Source: Persephonella hydrogeniphila
GTDB lineage: Bacteria > Aquificota > Aquificia > Aquificales > Hydrogenothermaceae
NCBI RefSeq assembly: GCF_900215515.1
Contig: NZ_OBEI01000009.1
Span: 1-64,000 of the forward strand
Direction: 5' to 3'
DNA length: 64,000 nt
The translations under genes were made by a program, and so were the position numbers. Positions 25,617 through 34,570 of the stretch are shown piece after piece; position 1 is the stretch's first letter, and every line of letters begins with the position of its first letter. Under the pieces are notes generated by a model, which made no database searches, was not told where the DNA came from, and worked only from the letters and a program-made list of their open reading frames with translations.

Positions 25617-26774
25617 ATGAGACCTGAAATACTGAATAAAACATATCTTCTGAGAAATGAACTTTCTGAATTTGCCATTTCGTTGAGTGAAGAGATTAAA
25701 AGAGAAGAAGTGCTATCAAAATGGGAAGATTACACACCGAAACCTGTATACAGATATCTTGCAGCAGAAGACGGCTCATATAATAAAAAAAATTTTATAG
25801 GTTTTTATCTGTATTCCGTTTCTGGGTATGCTGTAGGATTTAAATCCGATGGTAATTTTTCAGAAGAGGTAACAGGAGATATAAATCTGTCTGTTATCAA
25901 AAAAACGGAAGCTGTAGATCAGTATCTCAGGATGCTTATGTTTCTGTGCGAGCTTAAAGCTCTTTTGAAACTTGCCATAAGAGAAAAACCAGAAATTTTA
26001 GTTATAGATGGAACCCTTTCCAGCAGGTTTATAACTATCTTTCCAAAAACAGACTGGTTTTCCTCTGAAGAGTTTGAAGGAAAAATAGCAGATATTGCAG
26101 GATCTTTTGTAAAAGATATTAAGGAAAAAATATTTGACGAAGATATTGTAGCTTTTTCCAGAGATATAAAGGATAGACTGATAAAAAAGCTTCATGAGGA
26201 ATTGGGAGATAAAGGCTTAAGAAAAGATATAATTGAAGCTGCCCTTTCAAAGCTTGCGTATTTTGAGTATCTTATTCTTCTTCATACGCTTTTTTACGGT
26301 CTTGACTGGAATCCGGTTGTTATAGGAGTAGCAAAAACATCCTTCTCTACAGATATATTCAAAAAATCTCTGCCAGACTTAAGGATATTTCACCAGTTTG
26401 TAAACAAAACAGGATATTCAAAACCTGAGATGTATGTGAATTTAGATGAGCTTAAATGGGAGTTTTCAGGAAAGTTTGAGAATATAGAGGAAGATATAGC
26501 ATACCAGCTGAAAGATGTGAGTATAAAATATTTTTACGGCAAATACGATACCGGAAGGACTATATCACTTATTGAGCTGTACGAAAACCCTGCACATGAA
26601 GATGTAACGCCTGAGTATATTTTAGATACACTTTCTTACTTTGCTGTCGCAGGATACCCTTTCCCACTGAAAAAAGCAGATAATGAAGTTAGAATAACAA
26701 AAGGGGATATGGAGCTTATACAAAATCTTCTGGGACTGCAGAGGGAACTCCACGGAAGGGAAGGTCTTGAGTAG
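25617..26774 (+). CDS. nurA: NurA-domain nuclease
   Basis: 385 residues matching the NurA 5'-3' exonuclease family, which resects DNA ends with the HerA motor. Metal-binding acidic residues are in place: EDGSYN with Asp52 (DGS motif), Glu112 in MFLCELKALL and Asp131 in LVIDGTL. The C-terminal GYPFPLKKADNEVRIT block matches the family end. It is 2.5 kb downstream of the PLD-HerA fusion, with the same strand and tight spacing through obg and two unknown genes. Its end overlaps the TTG of the HhH protein by 8 bases. Confidence 0.8.
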   Translation: MRPEILNKTYLLRNELSEFAISLSEEIKREEVLSKWEDYTPKPVYRYLAAEDGSYNKKNFIGFYLYSVSGYAVGFKSDGNFSEEVTGDINLSVIKKTEAVDQYLRMLMFLCELKALLKLAIREKPEILVIDGTLSSRFITIFPKTDWFSSEEFEGKIADIAGSFVKDIKEKIFDEDIVAFSRDIKDRLIKKLHEELGDKGLRKDIIEAALSKLAYFEYLILLHTLFYGLDWNPVVIGVAKTSFSTDIFKKSLPDLRIFHQFVNKTGYSKPEMYVNLDELKWEFSGKFENIEEDIAYQLKDVSIKYFYGKYDTGRTISLIELYENPAHEDVTPEYILDTLSYFAVAGYPFPLKKADNEVRITKGDMELIQNLLGLQRELHGREGLE

Positions 26775-27069
26775 ATTTTTCAATTTAGAGTTATTAAAGT
26801 ATCAGGTGTACACAACAGTTTTTACTGTGTTTTTTTCTGTTTTTGGTCTCAGTCTATTTTATACAATATACACACCCCACAAGCCAGAAGAACTTAAACT
26901 TGATATAAATACAGCAGATTATTACGATCTATTAAAAGTGCCTTTTATAGGCAGAAAAACTGCCGAAAAAATACTAAAAATTAGAGAAGAATACGGTTTT
27001 GTTCCTGAGGAAGAGATAAAAAAACTTAGATATTACAAAAAATTCAAGTATTTTATAAGGGTGGAATGA
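26767..27069 (+). CDS. Membrane-anchored helix-hairpin-helix protein (ComEA-like)
   Basis: 100 residues: one membrane helix (about 14-35), a short linker, then a ComEA-type HhH domain (LDINTADYYDLLKVPFIGRK, about 44-63, with the VPFIGRKTAEKIL hairpin). HhH domains bind the DNA backbone without sequence preference. It is shorter than Bacillus ComEA. The TTG start is inside the nurA stop region, so translation is coupled to the nuclease. Roles could be DNA uptake in transformation or tethering DNA ends at the membrane; no ComEC or pilus gene lies nearby. Confidence 0.78.
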   Translation: MSRFFNLELLKYQVYTTVFTVFFSVFGLSLFYTIYTPHKPEELKLDINTADYYDLLKVPFIGRKTAEKILKIREEYGFVPEEEIKKLRYYKKFKYFIRVE

Positions 27070-27806
27070 TGCTGTTAGAAAATATGTCCTATGTTGAGGT
27101 TGAGGCTTATCTGGTGGAAAAGGATATTGTTATTGTTCCTGTAGGTTCAACAGAGCAACACAGTCCTTACGGTCTTATCGGTACAGATTTCATAACCGCT
27201 GAAGCAATAGCACGGGAGGTAGGAAGAAGGCTCGATATTATCGTTGCTCCTACAATAAATTATGGGATGTCACAGCATCATATGGGATTTAAAGGAACTG
27301 TTACACTTTCTCCAGAAACAATGGTCAGATTTATAAAAGACATAACACAGTCCTTTTTAGACCACGGTTTTAGAAGAATAGTTTTTATAAACGGACATGG
27401 AGGGAATATAGAGCCTGTGAGAACAGCTTTTTCACAGCTAAAGTACGAAAACAAAAAGGGTATATTTGAGATTATCTCATGGTTTCTACTTCCTGAAGTA
27501 CAGGAGATAGAAAGGGATATATTTGAAGACAAAAACGGCCTACACGCAACTCCGTCAGAGGTATCCATAACAAAGTATCTACGGCCTGAAGCCTTCAAAA
27601 CAAAACCTACAGAGAAGAAGAAAATAACAAAAAATAAGATTTATTTTCCCCTTTCCAGAGAGGAGTTCAAAAAAGCATACCCTGATGGGAGAATGGAATC
27701 TGCACCATGGCTTGCAAAGGAAAAGTACGGAAAACTTATTATAGAGGAGGCTGTAAGGGCGATATCTTCAAGAATAAGGGGAATTCTTAAACTGAAGATA
27801 CTCTGA
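27066..27806 (+). CDS. Creatininase-family amidohydrolase
   Basis: 246-residue metal-dependent amidase fold. Zinc-ligand motifs are intact: VGSTEQHSPYGLIGTD (Glu/His/Asp, about 23-38), INGHGGN (about 115-121) and NGLHATPSEVS with the metal/catalytic Glu (about 158-168). Members include creatininase, MftE and ArfB (formamide hydrolase of archaeal flavin/deazaflavin pathways). The substrate cannot be told here. It overlaps the HhH gene by 4 bases and ends the operon; a strong promoter for the chemosensory genes follows. Confidence 0.85.
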   Translation: MMLLENMSYVEVEAYLVEKDIVIVPVGSTEQHSPYGLIGTDFITAEAIAREVGRRLDIIVAPTINYGMSQHHMGFKGTVTLSPETMVRFIKDITQSFLDHGFRRIVFINGHGGNIEPVRTAFSQLKYENKKGIFEIISWFLLPEVQEIERDIFEDKNGLHATPSEVSITKYLRPEAFKTKPTEKKKITKNKIYFPLSREEFKKAYPDGRMESAPWLAKEKYGKLIIEEAVRAISSRIRGILKLKIL

Positions 27807-27881
27807 TTATATGAGTCTTTCTTTTTCTAATAATCTATTAATAATATTAGCATATTTTAAAAAGTTTCTGTTAAAATAATC

Positions 27882-27910
27882 TTGACTGTTAATAATCTTG
27901 AACTTATATT
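27882..27910 (+). promoter_or_regulatory. Sigma-70-type promoter of the chemosensory operon
   Basis: TTGACT (27882-27887), 17-base spacer, TATATT (27905-27910), one of the best promoters in the window. The first ribosome site, AAGGAGG, follows about 23 bases later before the ATG at 27946. Confidence 0.75.
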
Positions 27911-27945
27911 CATATAAAAAATTTATACCTCCAAGGAGGGCCAGA

Positions 27946-29820
27946 ATGGGATTTATTACATTTGGGGAAGATTCTCCTAAAAGGAATACATCAGAGTCTC
28001 CATATAAAGAAACTGTGATTCCATCAAAGCCATCTATTACAGATGAAAAAGCCCTTAAAGAAGCCTCTGAACTTCTCCTTTCTAAAGCACAGGAAGGCCT
28101 TGCAGCTATAGAAGAGTTAAAAGGAACTATGGAACAGATAGCTGCAGCAGCTGAAGAAAGCGCTGGAGCTGCAGAAGAAAGTCTAAGTGCTGTTACAGAG
28201 ATAAAACAAAACTCAAAGTTTTTAGAAAAAGAAGCCTCGGAAGTTTTTGAGATAGCCCAGAGACTTGAAGAACTGCTTGACGAGCTATCAAACGATATAG
28301 AAGAGTCCAGTGTGGGTATGAAAAAAACAGCAGATAGCGCTGTAAACATAGCTAAGAAAAGTGAAAAATTATATGAGGCTTCCAAAAACATAACAAATGC
28401 CGTTGAACTTATAACAAAGCTTGCCAAAAAAACATCTCTCCTTGCACTTAACGCAGCTATAGAAGCTGCAAGGGCAAAGGAAAAAGGTAAAAGTTTTACA
28501 GTGATGGCCTCTGAAATAAGGATTATGGCATCAAAGGCAAATAATCATGCACAGGCAATTAAAGAGATAGTAGAAAATATACAGGAAAAAATAAGCACTA
28601 TAAGGGAAGGAATAATAAAAGTGAAGGAAGAGATGGAAGAAGCCTCCCGTTACAGCCTCCAGTCTGCGGACAAGATGAAACAGATTATCAGCTATATGGA
28701 ACAGTTTATGAGAACAATGGATGAGGTGATTTCTTCAATAAACAGGGTAGTAAATGAAATCCAAAAACTCCATCAGGGTTCAGAAACAATAGCTGCAGCA
28801 GCCGAAGAGAGTGCAAGTGCAGTAGCAGAGGTAACCAACACAGTAAGTATGCAGGTACAGGCATTTTCACAGACGGAAGATGCTGCAAATATGATAAAAC
28901 AGCTTGTTTACAAACTTAACTCGGAGGAGAGAGATGCAGTTGCAAATGAGCTTGCCACAGCGTCTGAACAGCTTTCAAGCTCTGTAGAAGAGCTTGAGAA
29001 ATCTATGGAAGAGGTTGTTGAAGCCTTAGAACAGATAGAACAGGCAGCTGAGATATCAAAGAACGATGCTTCAAAGAATGCTATGGTCGCTGAAAAATCT
29101 GTAGAGTATATAACACACTCAAAAGAGCTTGTTGAAAATCTAAAAAACAGATTGGAAGATATCGATAAAGAGTTCCATGAGATTATATCCCTGTTAGAAG
29201 ATGTCAAGAAAAAAGGAGAAAATAACTCAAAAATAGCTCAAGAGAGGAAAAACGAGCTTAACTATGTAAAGTCAAAAATAAACTCGTTAAACAACACCAT
29301 AAGAAAGATAGAACTTGCCATAGTTCAGACAGCTGCTCTTTCTATAAATGGAGCTGTTGAGGCTATCAGGATAGGAGAGTTAGGTGAAGGTTTCAGCGAG
29401 GTGAGTAATGATATAAGAGAACTTGCAACAAGCTCAGAGGAAAACCTTGATAAAGTAGTGGAGATAATAGATGAGGTTCAGGAAGAGAACGATATAATCT
29501 CTGTAGAGATAAACAATATTATACTTACACAGGAAAGGGAAAATGAGAAGCTTCACAGAATAAGCAGTGAGTTACAGAAGAATGTAGAAAGTATAAATAA
29601 AGTTAAAGAAAAGGTAAATCTATTCTTAAAATCTATAGATGAGATGCTTACAGCCCTTGAACAGACAAAGATAGCCTCTGACCAGATAAAAGAGGCTGCA
29701 GAACTGTCCCACAAAAATGTTTCGGAATCAAAGGAAGCGGCTTCTATTATACTTCGTATAGCAAGGGAGATGAACTCTGCTGTACACGGGATATCTGCTT
29801 TTGCAAATACTCTTGTATAA
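27946..29820 (+). CDS. Soluble chemoreceptor with two tandem signalling hairpins
   Basis: 624 residues, all predicted coiled coil, without a membrane helix or an obvious sensory domain. It contains two MCP-type hairpin tips: LLALNAAIEAARAKEKGKSF (about residue 165) and a more divergent LSINGAVEAIRIGELGEGFS (about 465). Each is flanked by heptad helices and Ala/Glu-rich segments of methylation type (AAAAEESAGAAEES, AAAAEESASAVAEV). This looks like an internal duplication. CheR and CheB genes downstream fit adaptation by methylation. The ATG at 27946 is chosen for AAGGAGG eight bases upstream. The second tip lacks several canonical residues and may not engage CheA. Confidence 0.85.
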   Translation: MGFITFGEDSPKRNTSESPYKETVIPSKPSITDEKALKEASELLLSKAQEGLAAIEELKGTMEQIAAAAEESAGAAEESLSAVTEIKQNSKFLEKEASEVFEIAQRLEELLDELSNDIEESSVGMKKTADSAVNIAKKSEKLYEASKNITNAVELITKLAKKTSLLALNAAIEAARAKEKGKSFTVMASEIRIMASKANNHAQAIKEIVENIQEKISTIREGIIKVKEEMEEASRYSLQSADKMKQIISYMEQFMRTMDEVISSINRVVNEIQKLHQGSETIAAAAEESASAVAEVTNTVSMQVQAFSQTEDAANMIKQLVYKLNSEERDAVANELATASEQLSSSVEELEKSMEEVVEALEQIEQAAEISKNDASKNAMVAEKSVEYITHSKELVENLKNRLEDIDKEFHEIISLLEDVKKKGENNSKIAQERKNELNYVKSKINSLNNTIRKIELAIVQTAALSINGAVEAIRIGELGEGFSEVSNDIRELATSSEENLDKVVEIIDEVQEENDIISVEINNIILTQERENEKLHRISSELQKNVESINKVKEKVNLFLKSIDEMLTALEQTKIASDQIKEAAELSHKNVSESKEAASIILRIAREMNSAVHGISAFANTLV

Positions 29821-29830
29821 AGGGTAGGAG

Positions 29831-31180
29831 ATGATAAACATACTGGAGTTTACTGTAAAAGATCTTCTGTTCGGGCTGAGAACTGAATATATAAAGTACA
29901 TATTCGACATTGAGCATGTAAAACCGGCTCCTCTTATGCCTGATTATGTTGCTGGATTTACAGTTCACGGAAAGTATATATATCCGTTGATATGTATGGA
30001 AAAAGTCCTTGAGCTTTCCGAAGAGTGTAGTGATCCTGTCGGAAAAACAGCTATAGCCGTTGATATAGACGGAAATATATACTCTCTTATTGTTGACGAG
30101 ATACTGAAAATTCAGGAAATAGAAGAAACCTCTTCAGAAAATGATGTGGTGAATTTTTATAATCTACAGGGTAGAGTTCTTGAAGAGATCACGCCCCAGT
30201 TTCTTAGGAAGAAAATAAAGTTTCCACCGGTAAAACAGCATGTTGAGACAGATTTTTTAGGAAAAAAAGAGACGCAGAAAAAAGGCGAGATCAGCTTTAT
30301 GATCTTTCAGTTAGGGGATAAGTGGCTTGCAGTAAACACAGATTTTGTTAGAAAAGTAGAGGACATAGAAACTGTAAATATAACTCCAGTTAAAGAAAAA
30401 GAGTGGATAGAAGGAGTATTTTTGGTAAAAGGCGTTCCTGTAAAAGCGGGAAATATGAAAAAACTCCTTGATATAGGTAATTCATCTGGTAGTAATCTGA
30501 TTATTTTGGAAAAAGAGAGGAAATACTTTGGTCTGATTGTTGATGAGATTATTGATATATACACCACCGAAGAAAATAGAATAAACAGAGGAAGCGATAC
30601 AGACTCTATTTTTAAGGATTTCTTTGTTTACTCTAACAGAGCTATTCCTGTTATATCAGAGAGCTTTATTAATGAAGTTTTGGATAAATACTCCCTTGAG
30701 ATTGAAGAAACTGAGGATGAGTTTTTCACAAAGGGCAAAAGCAAAGTTGACATCCTTGTTTTCAGGATCGGAAAAGAAAAGCTTGGTCTTAAGATGGAAA
30801 ATTTAGATGAGGTGCTTGAATTAAAAGAAGTACATTTTAGCAGTTATCCTACAGAAAACGAGTTTGTTAAAGGTATTATAGCAAAGGGTAATGAGTCTTA
30901 CTATCTTATCAGCTATGAATCAGCTTTAAAAGAGAAGATAGACACAGATTCTGAAGATACAAAAATTCTTGTGATAACAGATAAAGGCTTTAAAGTGGCT
31001 GTTTTAATATCAGATATAGAAGATATAATCTCTGTACCTGAGGAAAATATAGCAGAATTAGAAGACGACAGTCTGTTTATAAAAGGTACAGTTATAGACA
31101 AAAAGGGAGGATTACTAAATCTGCTTAATCCACGCTGGATTATCAGCAGGTACGGCAGTACAAAACCTGTAAAAAAATAA
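29831..31180 (+). CDS. Triple CheW-domain coupling protein
   Basis: 449 residues comprising three CheW-like beta-barrel repeats (about 1-120, 150-275 and 300-440). Each has the family order: an opening FxxxxxxxGL strand (ILEFTVKDLLFGL, FMIFQLGDKWLAV, ILVFRIGKEKLGLK), a VxGxxxxxG-type strand (YVAGFTVHGKYIYPL, IEGVFLVKGVPV, VKGIIAKGNESYYL) and a closing xxVDEI segment. Multi-CheW proteins can scaffold receptor-kinase arrays. No CheA is present, so it either serves a kinase encoded elsewhere or connects the receptor to the methylation enzymes. Confidence 0.85.
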   Translation: MINILEFTVKDLLFGLRTEYIKYIFDIEHVKPAPLMPDYVAGFTVHGKYIYPLICMEKVLELSEECSDPVGKTAIAVDIDGNIYSLIVDEILKIQEIEETSSENDVVNFYNLQGRVLEEITPQFLRKKIKFPPVKQHVETDFLGKKETQKKGEISFMIFQLGDKWLAVNTDFVRKVEDIETVNITPVKEKEWIEGVFLVKGVPVKAGNMKKLLDIGNSSGSNLIILEKERKYFGLIVDEIIDIYTTEENRINRGSDTDSIFKDFFVYSNRAIPVISESFINEVLDKYSLEIEETEDEFFTKGKSKVDILVFRIGKEKLGLKMENLDEVLELKEVHFSSYPTENEFVKGIIAKGNESYYLISYESALKEKIDTDSEDTKILVITDKGFKVAVLISDIEDIISVPEENIAELEDDSLFIKGTVIDKKGGLLNLLNPRWIISRYGSTKPVKK

Positions 31181-31192
31181 GGGAGGACTTTT

Positions 31193-32035
31193 GTGGAAGA
31201 TGTATCGTCGGGGAAGCTTAAAAAGCTACGGGATTTTATAAATATGAAATTCGGTATTTATATAGACGATGACAAACTTCTTTCAATGTACAAAAAGAAA
31301 TTTTCAAAGCTGATGGAGCAGTTTGATTATAAAGATTTCTCTTCTTTTCACAGAGATATAGTTTTTAATAAAAATTCTGAGCTGGTAAAAGAGCTTATCA
31401 GTACGGTAACGGTAAATGAGACTTATTTTTTCAGAGAAAAGCACCAGTTTGATACACTTATTAATTATGTTTTACCTGAACTTGACAGGATAAGACCTTC
31501 ATCTGAATCTATAAATATACTGAGTGCCCCCTGCTCTACAGGGGAAGAGGTTTACAGCATAGCTATATATCTTCTTGAAGAGGGAAATTTAATAAAAAAG
31601 AGAAATTTTCTTCTGCTTGGGATAGATATAGACAGCGAAGCTATAAGAAAGGCAAGGGAAGGACTGTATCCTGAAAGAAGTCTGATTAAATTACCTGAAA
31701 ATATTATCAAAAAATATTTTAGGAAAGAAGGAAATCTTTACCGTATATCAGACTTTTTAAGAAGATCTGTTAATTTCAGGGTGGTTAATGTCCTTGATAA
31801 ATATGCTATGAAAAGACTTGGAAAGTTTGATGTCATATTTTCAAGAAACCTTCTTATATACTTTGACGAAAGAAATAGAAGAGAAGCTCTGTCTATATAC
31901 TACAGTATATTAAAAGACGGAGGATACCTTTTCTTAGGACATGCAGAAAGGGTACCTGATGATTTTACATTATTTGAGAAAATTAAGTTGGGAGAAAGTT
32001 ACATTTACAGAAAAGCAGAGGTAAAAGATGGCTAA
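31193..32035 (+). CDS. cheR: Chemotaxis protein methyltransferase CheR
   Basis: 280 residues that methylate receptor glutamates using SAM. N-terminal helical domain (about 1-75), then TVNETYFFREKHQFDTL (about 76-92) and the SAM site NILSAPCSTGEEVYSIAIY (about 104-122), with FDVIFSRNLLIYFDE (catalytic region) and GYLFLGHAER. GTG start with GGGAGGAC upstream. Overlaps the next gene by 8 bases. It lacks the beta-subdomain pentapeptide-binding extension that I would need for tethering to be certain. Confidence 0.93.
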   Translation: MEDVSSGKLKKLRDFINMKFGIYIDDDKLLSMYKKKFSKLMEQFDYKDFSSFHRDIVFNKNSELVKELISTVTVNETYFFREKHQFDTLINYVLPELDRIRPSSESINILSAPCSTGEEVYSIAIYLLEEGNLIKKRNFLLLGIDIDSEAIRKAREGLYPERSLIKLPENIIKKYFRKEGNLYRISDFLRRSVNFRVVNVLDKYAMKRLGKFDVIFSRNLLIYFDERNRREALSIYYSILKDGGYLFLGHAERVPDDFTLFEKIKLGESYIYRKAEVKDG

Positions 32036-34559
32036 TACTGCAGACAAACCCTGTCTGATAGAAGAATGCGTAAAAAACGAACTGTTTTCTGGTGGGAATG
32101 TGGGACTGTTTGTTGTCAAAAACAGTCCCCGCTGGAATTTTGAGGACTGTTCTGAGAATATAGAAGAGATAACCGGATACTCACCACAGCAGATAAAAGA
32201 TAAAAATATAGGTCTTTTGGATTTAGTACATCCTGAAGATAAAGATACACTTATTAAGGATTTTCAAAAAGCAAGAAGAAAAAATGAGAAAGTGTGGGAC
32301 TACAGTAAAGTAAGACTCATCCACAGAGAAGGAAAAACTGTATGGGTATCCCTAAGAATACATTTTGTAGAAAACGAATCAGGGAGAATCCCGTATTTTG
32401 TGGGATACATTGTAGATATAACAGAAGAGGTAGAAAACAGAAAACTGTTTGAGACCTTAACAGATTTCGTTCCGATAGGAATATTCCTTCAGGAAAATGA
32501 AAGATTAATCTATGTGAACAAAAGATCTGTTGATATTGTCGGGTACTTTCCACAGGAGATATACCAGATGGAGAGCTTCTTTAATCTGATACACCCTGAA
32601 GATAGGCATACTGTAAGAAAAATTATAGAGATGAGGGAACAGGGATATAAAGGGGTAATGAGCTACCGTATCCGGTTGATAACAAAAGAAGGTAGACCTA
32701 AATGGGTTCAGATAAACTCTATAACAATTGAATATCAGAACAGAATATTAGGTCTTGGCACAGTTCAGGATATAGACAGGGTTGTCCAGTTAGAGTTTGC
32801 AAAAAATCTGCTTTCTGAGATAAACAGAATGATGCTTTCTATAAGAGACAGGGACTCCCTTCTTGAAGGTGTGTGTGAAATATTTAAAGAATATGGAGAG
32901 TTTAGAGGGATTGCTGTTTTCAGAGTGGAAGATAACAGACTTTCGCCTGAGTGTATGTACAGCAGAAATAACTTTTTAAGTAGATTAGAAAATGTAGATA
33001 TCCCAGAAAAAAGAATACTAAAAATTAAAAAACCGCTTTATCTGAAGGATATTGAGGGGCTAAAAGATTTTGATAGCTGGAAAGAAATTATGAGAAAAAA
33101 TGGTGTAGATTCCCTTATGTTGCTTCCAGTTATAGTTGATAAAAAACTTGAGTATGTCATATCTGTGTACATACACGGAAAGGATTACTACATGGATGAT
33201 GTTTTAGATGTTTTCAGCGAGATATCCAAAGATATATCCTTTGCTATGAAACATATTAAGCAGGAGGAGGATCTGTTTTACAAGGAGTTTTTTGATTCTG
33301 TTACACAGGTAGGAAACAGAACATACCTGCTGAAAACCCTTGAAAAATATACCAGTAGAGGAAGAGCTTTTTATCTTATCGTGGCAGATATATACAACTT
33401 CAGATATATAAATGAAAAGTATGGTAAAGAGTTTGGAGATAAGCTTCTTAGAGAGTTAGCCCAGAAACTTGATAAACAGCTTGTCTATGAGAACGTGTTC
33501 CGTATAGGGAGTGATGAGTTTGCTATAGTTTCTTATGCAACGGATATTTATAGTGTGGTAAATAAAATAAAAGATATTTTTGAAGATATATCTATAAATA
33601 ATAAAAGATTATCTGTTGGTTTCAATCTGGGAATTGTCAGGTATCCAGATGATGGAGAGGATATCAATGAGCTTCTGATAAAAGGAGAAAGAACTGTAGA
33701 AATCGCTAAAAAAGAAGGAAAAAACAAGATAGTGTTTTTTGACAGGGAGAAATATGAGACGGTTGTCCAGACTATATCTATTGAAGAGCAGTTAGAAAAA
33801 GCTATAAAAAAAGATGAGTTTATCCTTTACTTTCAACCTATACTGTCTGTGAAAAATAACAGTATCAAAGCTTTTGAGGTTCTGATAAGATGGAAAACAG
33901 AGGATGGACAGATAGTTCTCCCTGAAAAGTTTATACAGGTTGCAGAAAGCACAGGTCAGATTAAAGAGATAGACAAAATTGTGGTGCTAAAGGTTCTGAA
34001 ACTTATTAAAAAAATAGAAAATAAGAAGATAAAATTCCCTTCCAAAAAAGGCAGATTCAAGAATGTATCAAGGGTTAAATTCTCCGTAAATATAACCCCA
34101 AGATTTATAAAGGAATTTGTCAGTTTTCTTACAGGTTTAACAGAAGAAGACAGAAAAATCCTCAGTAAAAATGTTGTGATAGAGCTCACAGAAAGGGAAT
34201 CCTTCGAGGTTTATACAGAAAAAGAAAGTATAAATAGACTTAAGAAAATGGGATTCAAGATCGCTATTGATGATTTTGGAACAGGATACTCCTCTTTAAG
34301 CTATATATCGGAACTCAAAATTAACTATCTGAAAATAGACAAAATATTTATAAATAAGATGCTTTCAGACAGAAGAGTACACAGACTCGTCCAGTCTATA
34401 ATTAATATTGCCAGAACATTTGGAATAAAAACTGTTGCAGAAGGGGTAGAAACGAAAAGACAGTTGGAAGAGCTAAAAAAGTTAGGATGTGATAAATATC
34501 AGGGCTACTATTTCAGTCCACCTGTATCACAGGAAGAGTTTGAAAAGTATATAGGGTAG
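32028..34559 (+). CDS. PAS-PAS-GAF-GGDEF-EAL cyclic-di-GMP signalling protein
   Basis: 843 residues, cytoplasmic. Two PAS/PAC repeats (about 20-140 and 145-260, each with YSPQQIKDK/YFPQEIYQM and a WVSLRI/WVQINS strand), a GAF-like domain (about 270-415), a GGDEF domain whose active loop is GSDEF (about 494) and an EAL domain with EVL at the signature (about 617), IELTE, IDDFGTGYSS and AEGVET. The intact metal-binding EAL residues suggest c-di-GMP hydrolysis; GSDEF may retain weak cyclase or GTP-sensing function. Its place between cheR and cheB links the receptor system to c-di-GMP. Confidence 0.88.
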   Translation: MANTADKPCLIEECVKNELFSGGNVGLFVVKNSPRWNFEDCSENIEEITGYSPQQIKDKNIGLLDLVHPEDKDTLIKDFQKARRKNEKVWDYSKVRLIHREGKTVWVSLRIHFVENESGRIPYFVGYIVDITEEVENRKLFETLTDFVPIGIFLQENERLIYVNKRSVDIVGYFPQEIYQMESFFNLIHPEDRHTVRKIIEMREQGYKGVMSYRIRLITKEGRPKWVQINSITIEYQNRILGLGTVQDIDRVVQLEFAKNLLSEINRMMLSIRDRDSLLEGVCEIFKEYGEFRGIAVFRVEDNRLSPECMYSRNNFLSRLENVDIPEKRILKIKKPLYLKDIEGLKDFDSWKEIMRKNGVDSLMLLPVIVDKKLEYVISVYIHGKDYYMDDVLDVFSEISKDISFAMKHIKQEEDLFYKEFFDSVTQVGNRTYLLKTLEKYTSRGRAFYLIVADIYNFRYINEKYGKEFGDKLLRELAQKLDKQLVYENVFRIGSDEFAIVSYATDIYSVVNKIKDIFEDISINNKRLSVGFNLGIVRYPDDGEDINELLIKGERTVEIAKKEGKNKIVFFDREKYETVVQTISIEEQLEKAIKKDEFILYFQPILSVKNNSIKAFEVLIRWKTEDGQIVLPEKFIQVAESTGQIKEIDKIVVLKVLKLIKKIENKKIKFPSKKGRFKNVSRVKFSVNITPRFIKEFVSFLTGLTEEDRKILSKNVVIELTERESFEVYTEKESINRLKKMGFKIAIDDFGTGYSSLSYISELKINYLKIDKIFINKMLSDRRVHRLVQSIINIARTFGIKTVAEGVETKRQLEELKKLGCDKYQGYYFSPPVSQEEFEKYIG

Positions 34560-34570
34560 GAGGTTGTCCT

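Noticed and set aside
27807-28427. Long open frame on the minus strand over the receptor gene
   Set aside because: It lies antisense to the clear coiled-coil receptor, is Ser-rich as expected for an antisense reading of such a gene, and has no ribosome site or family.
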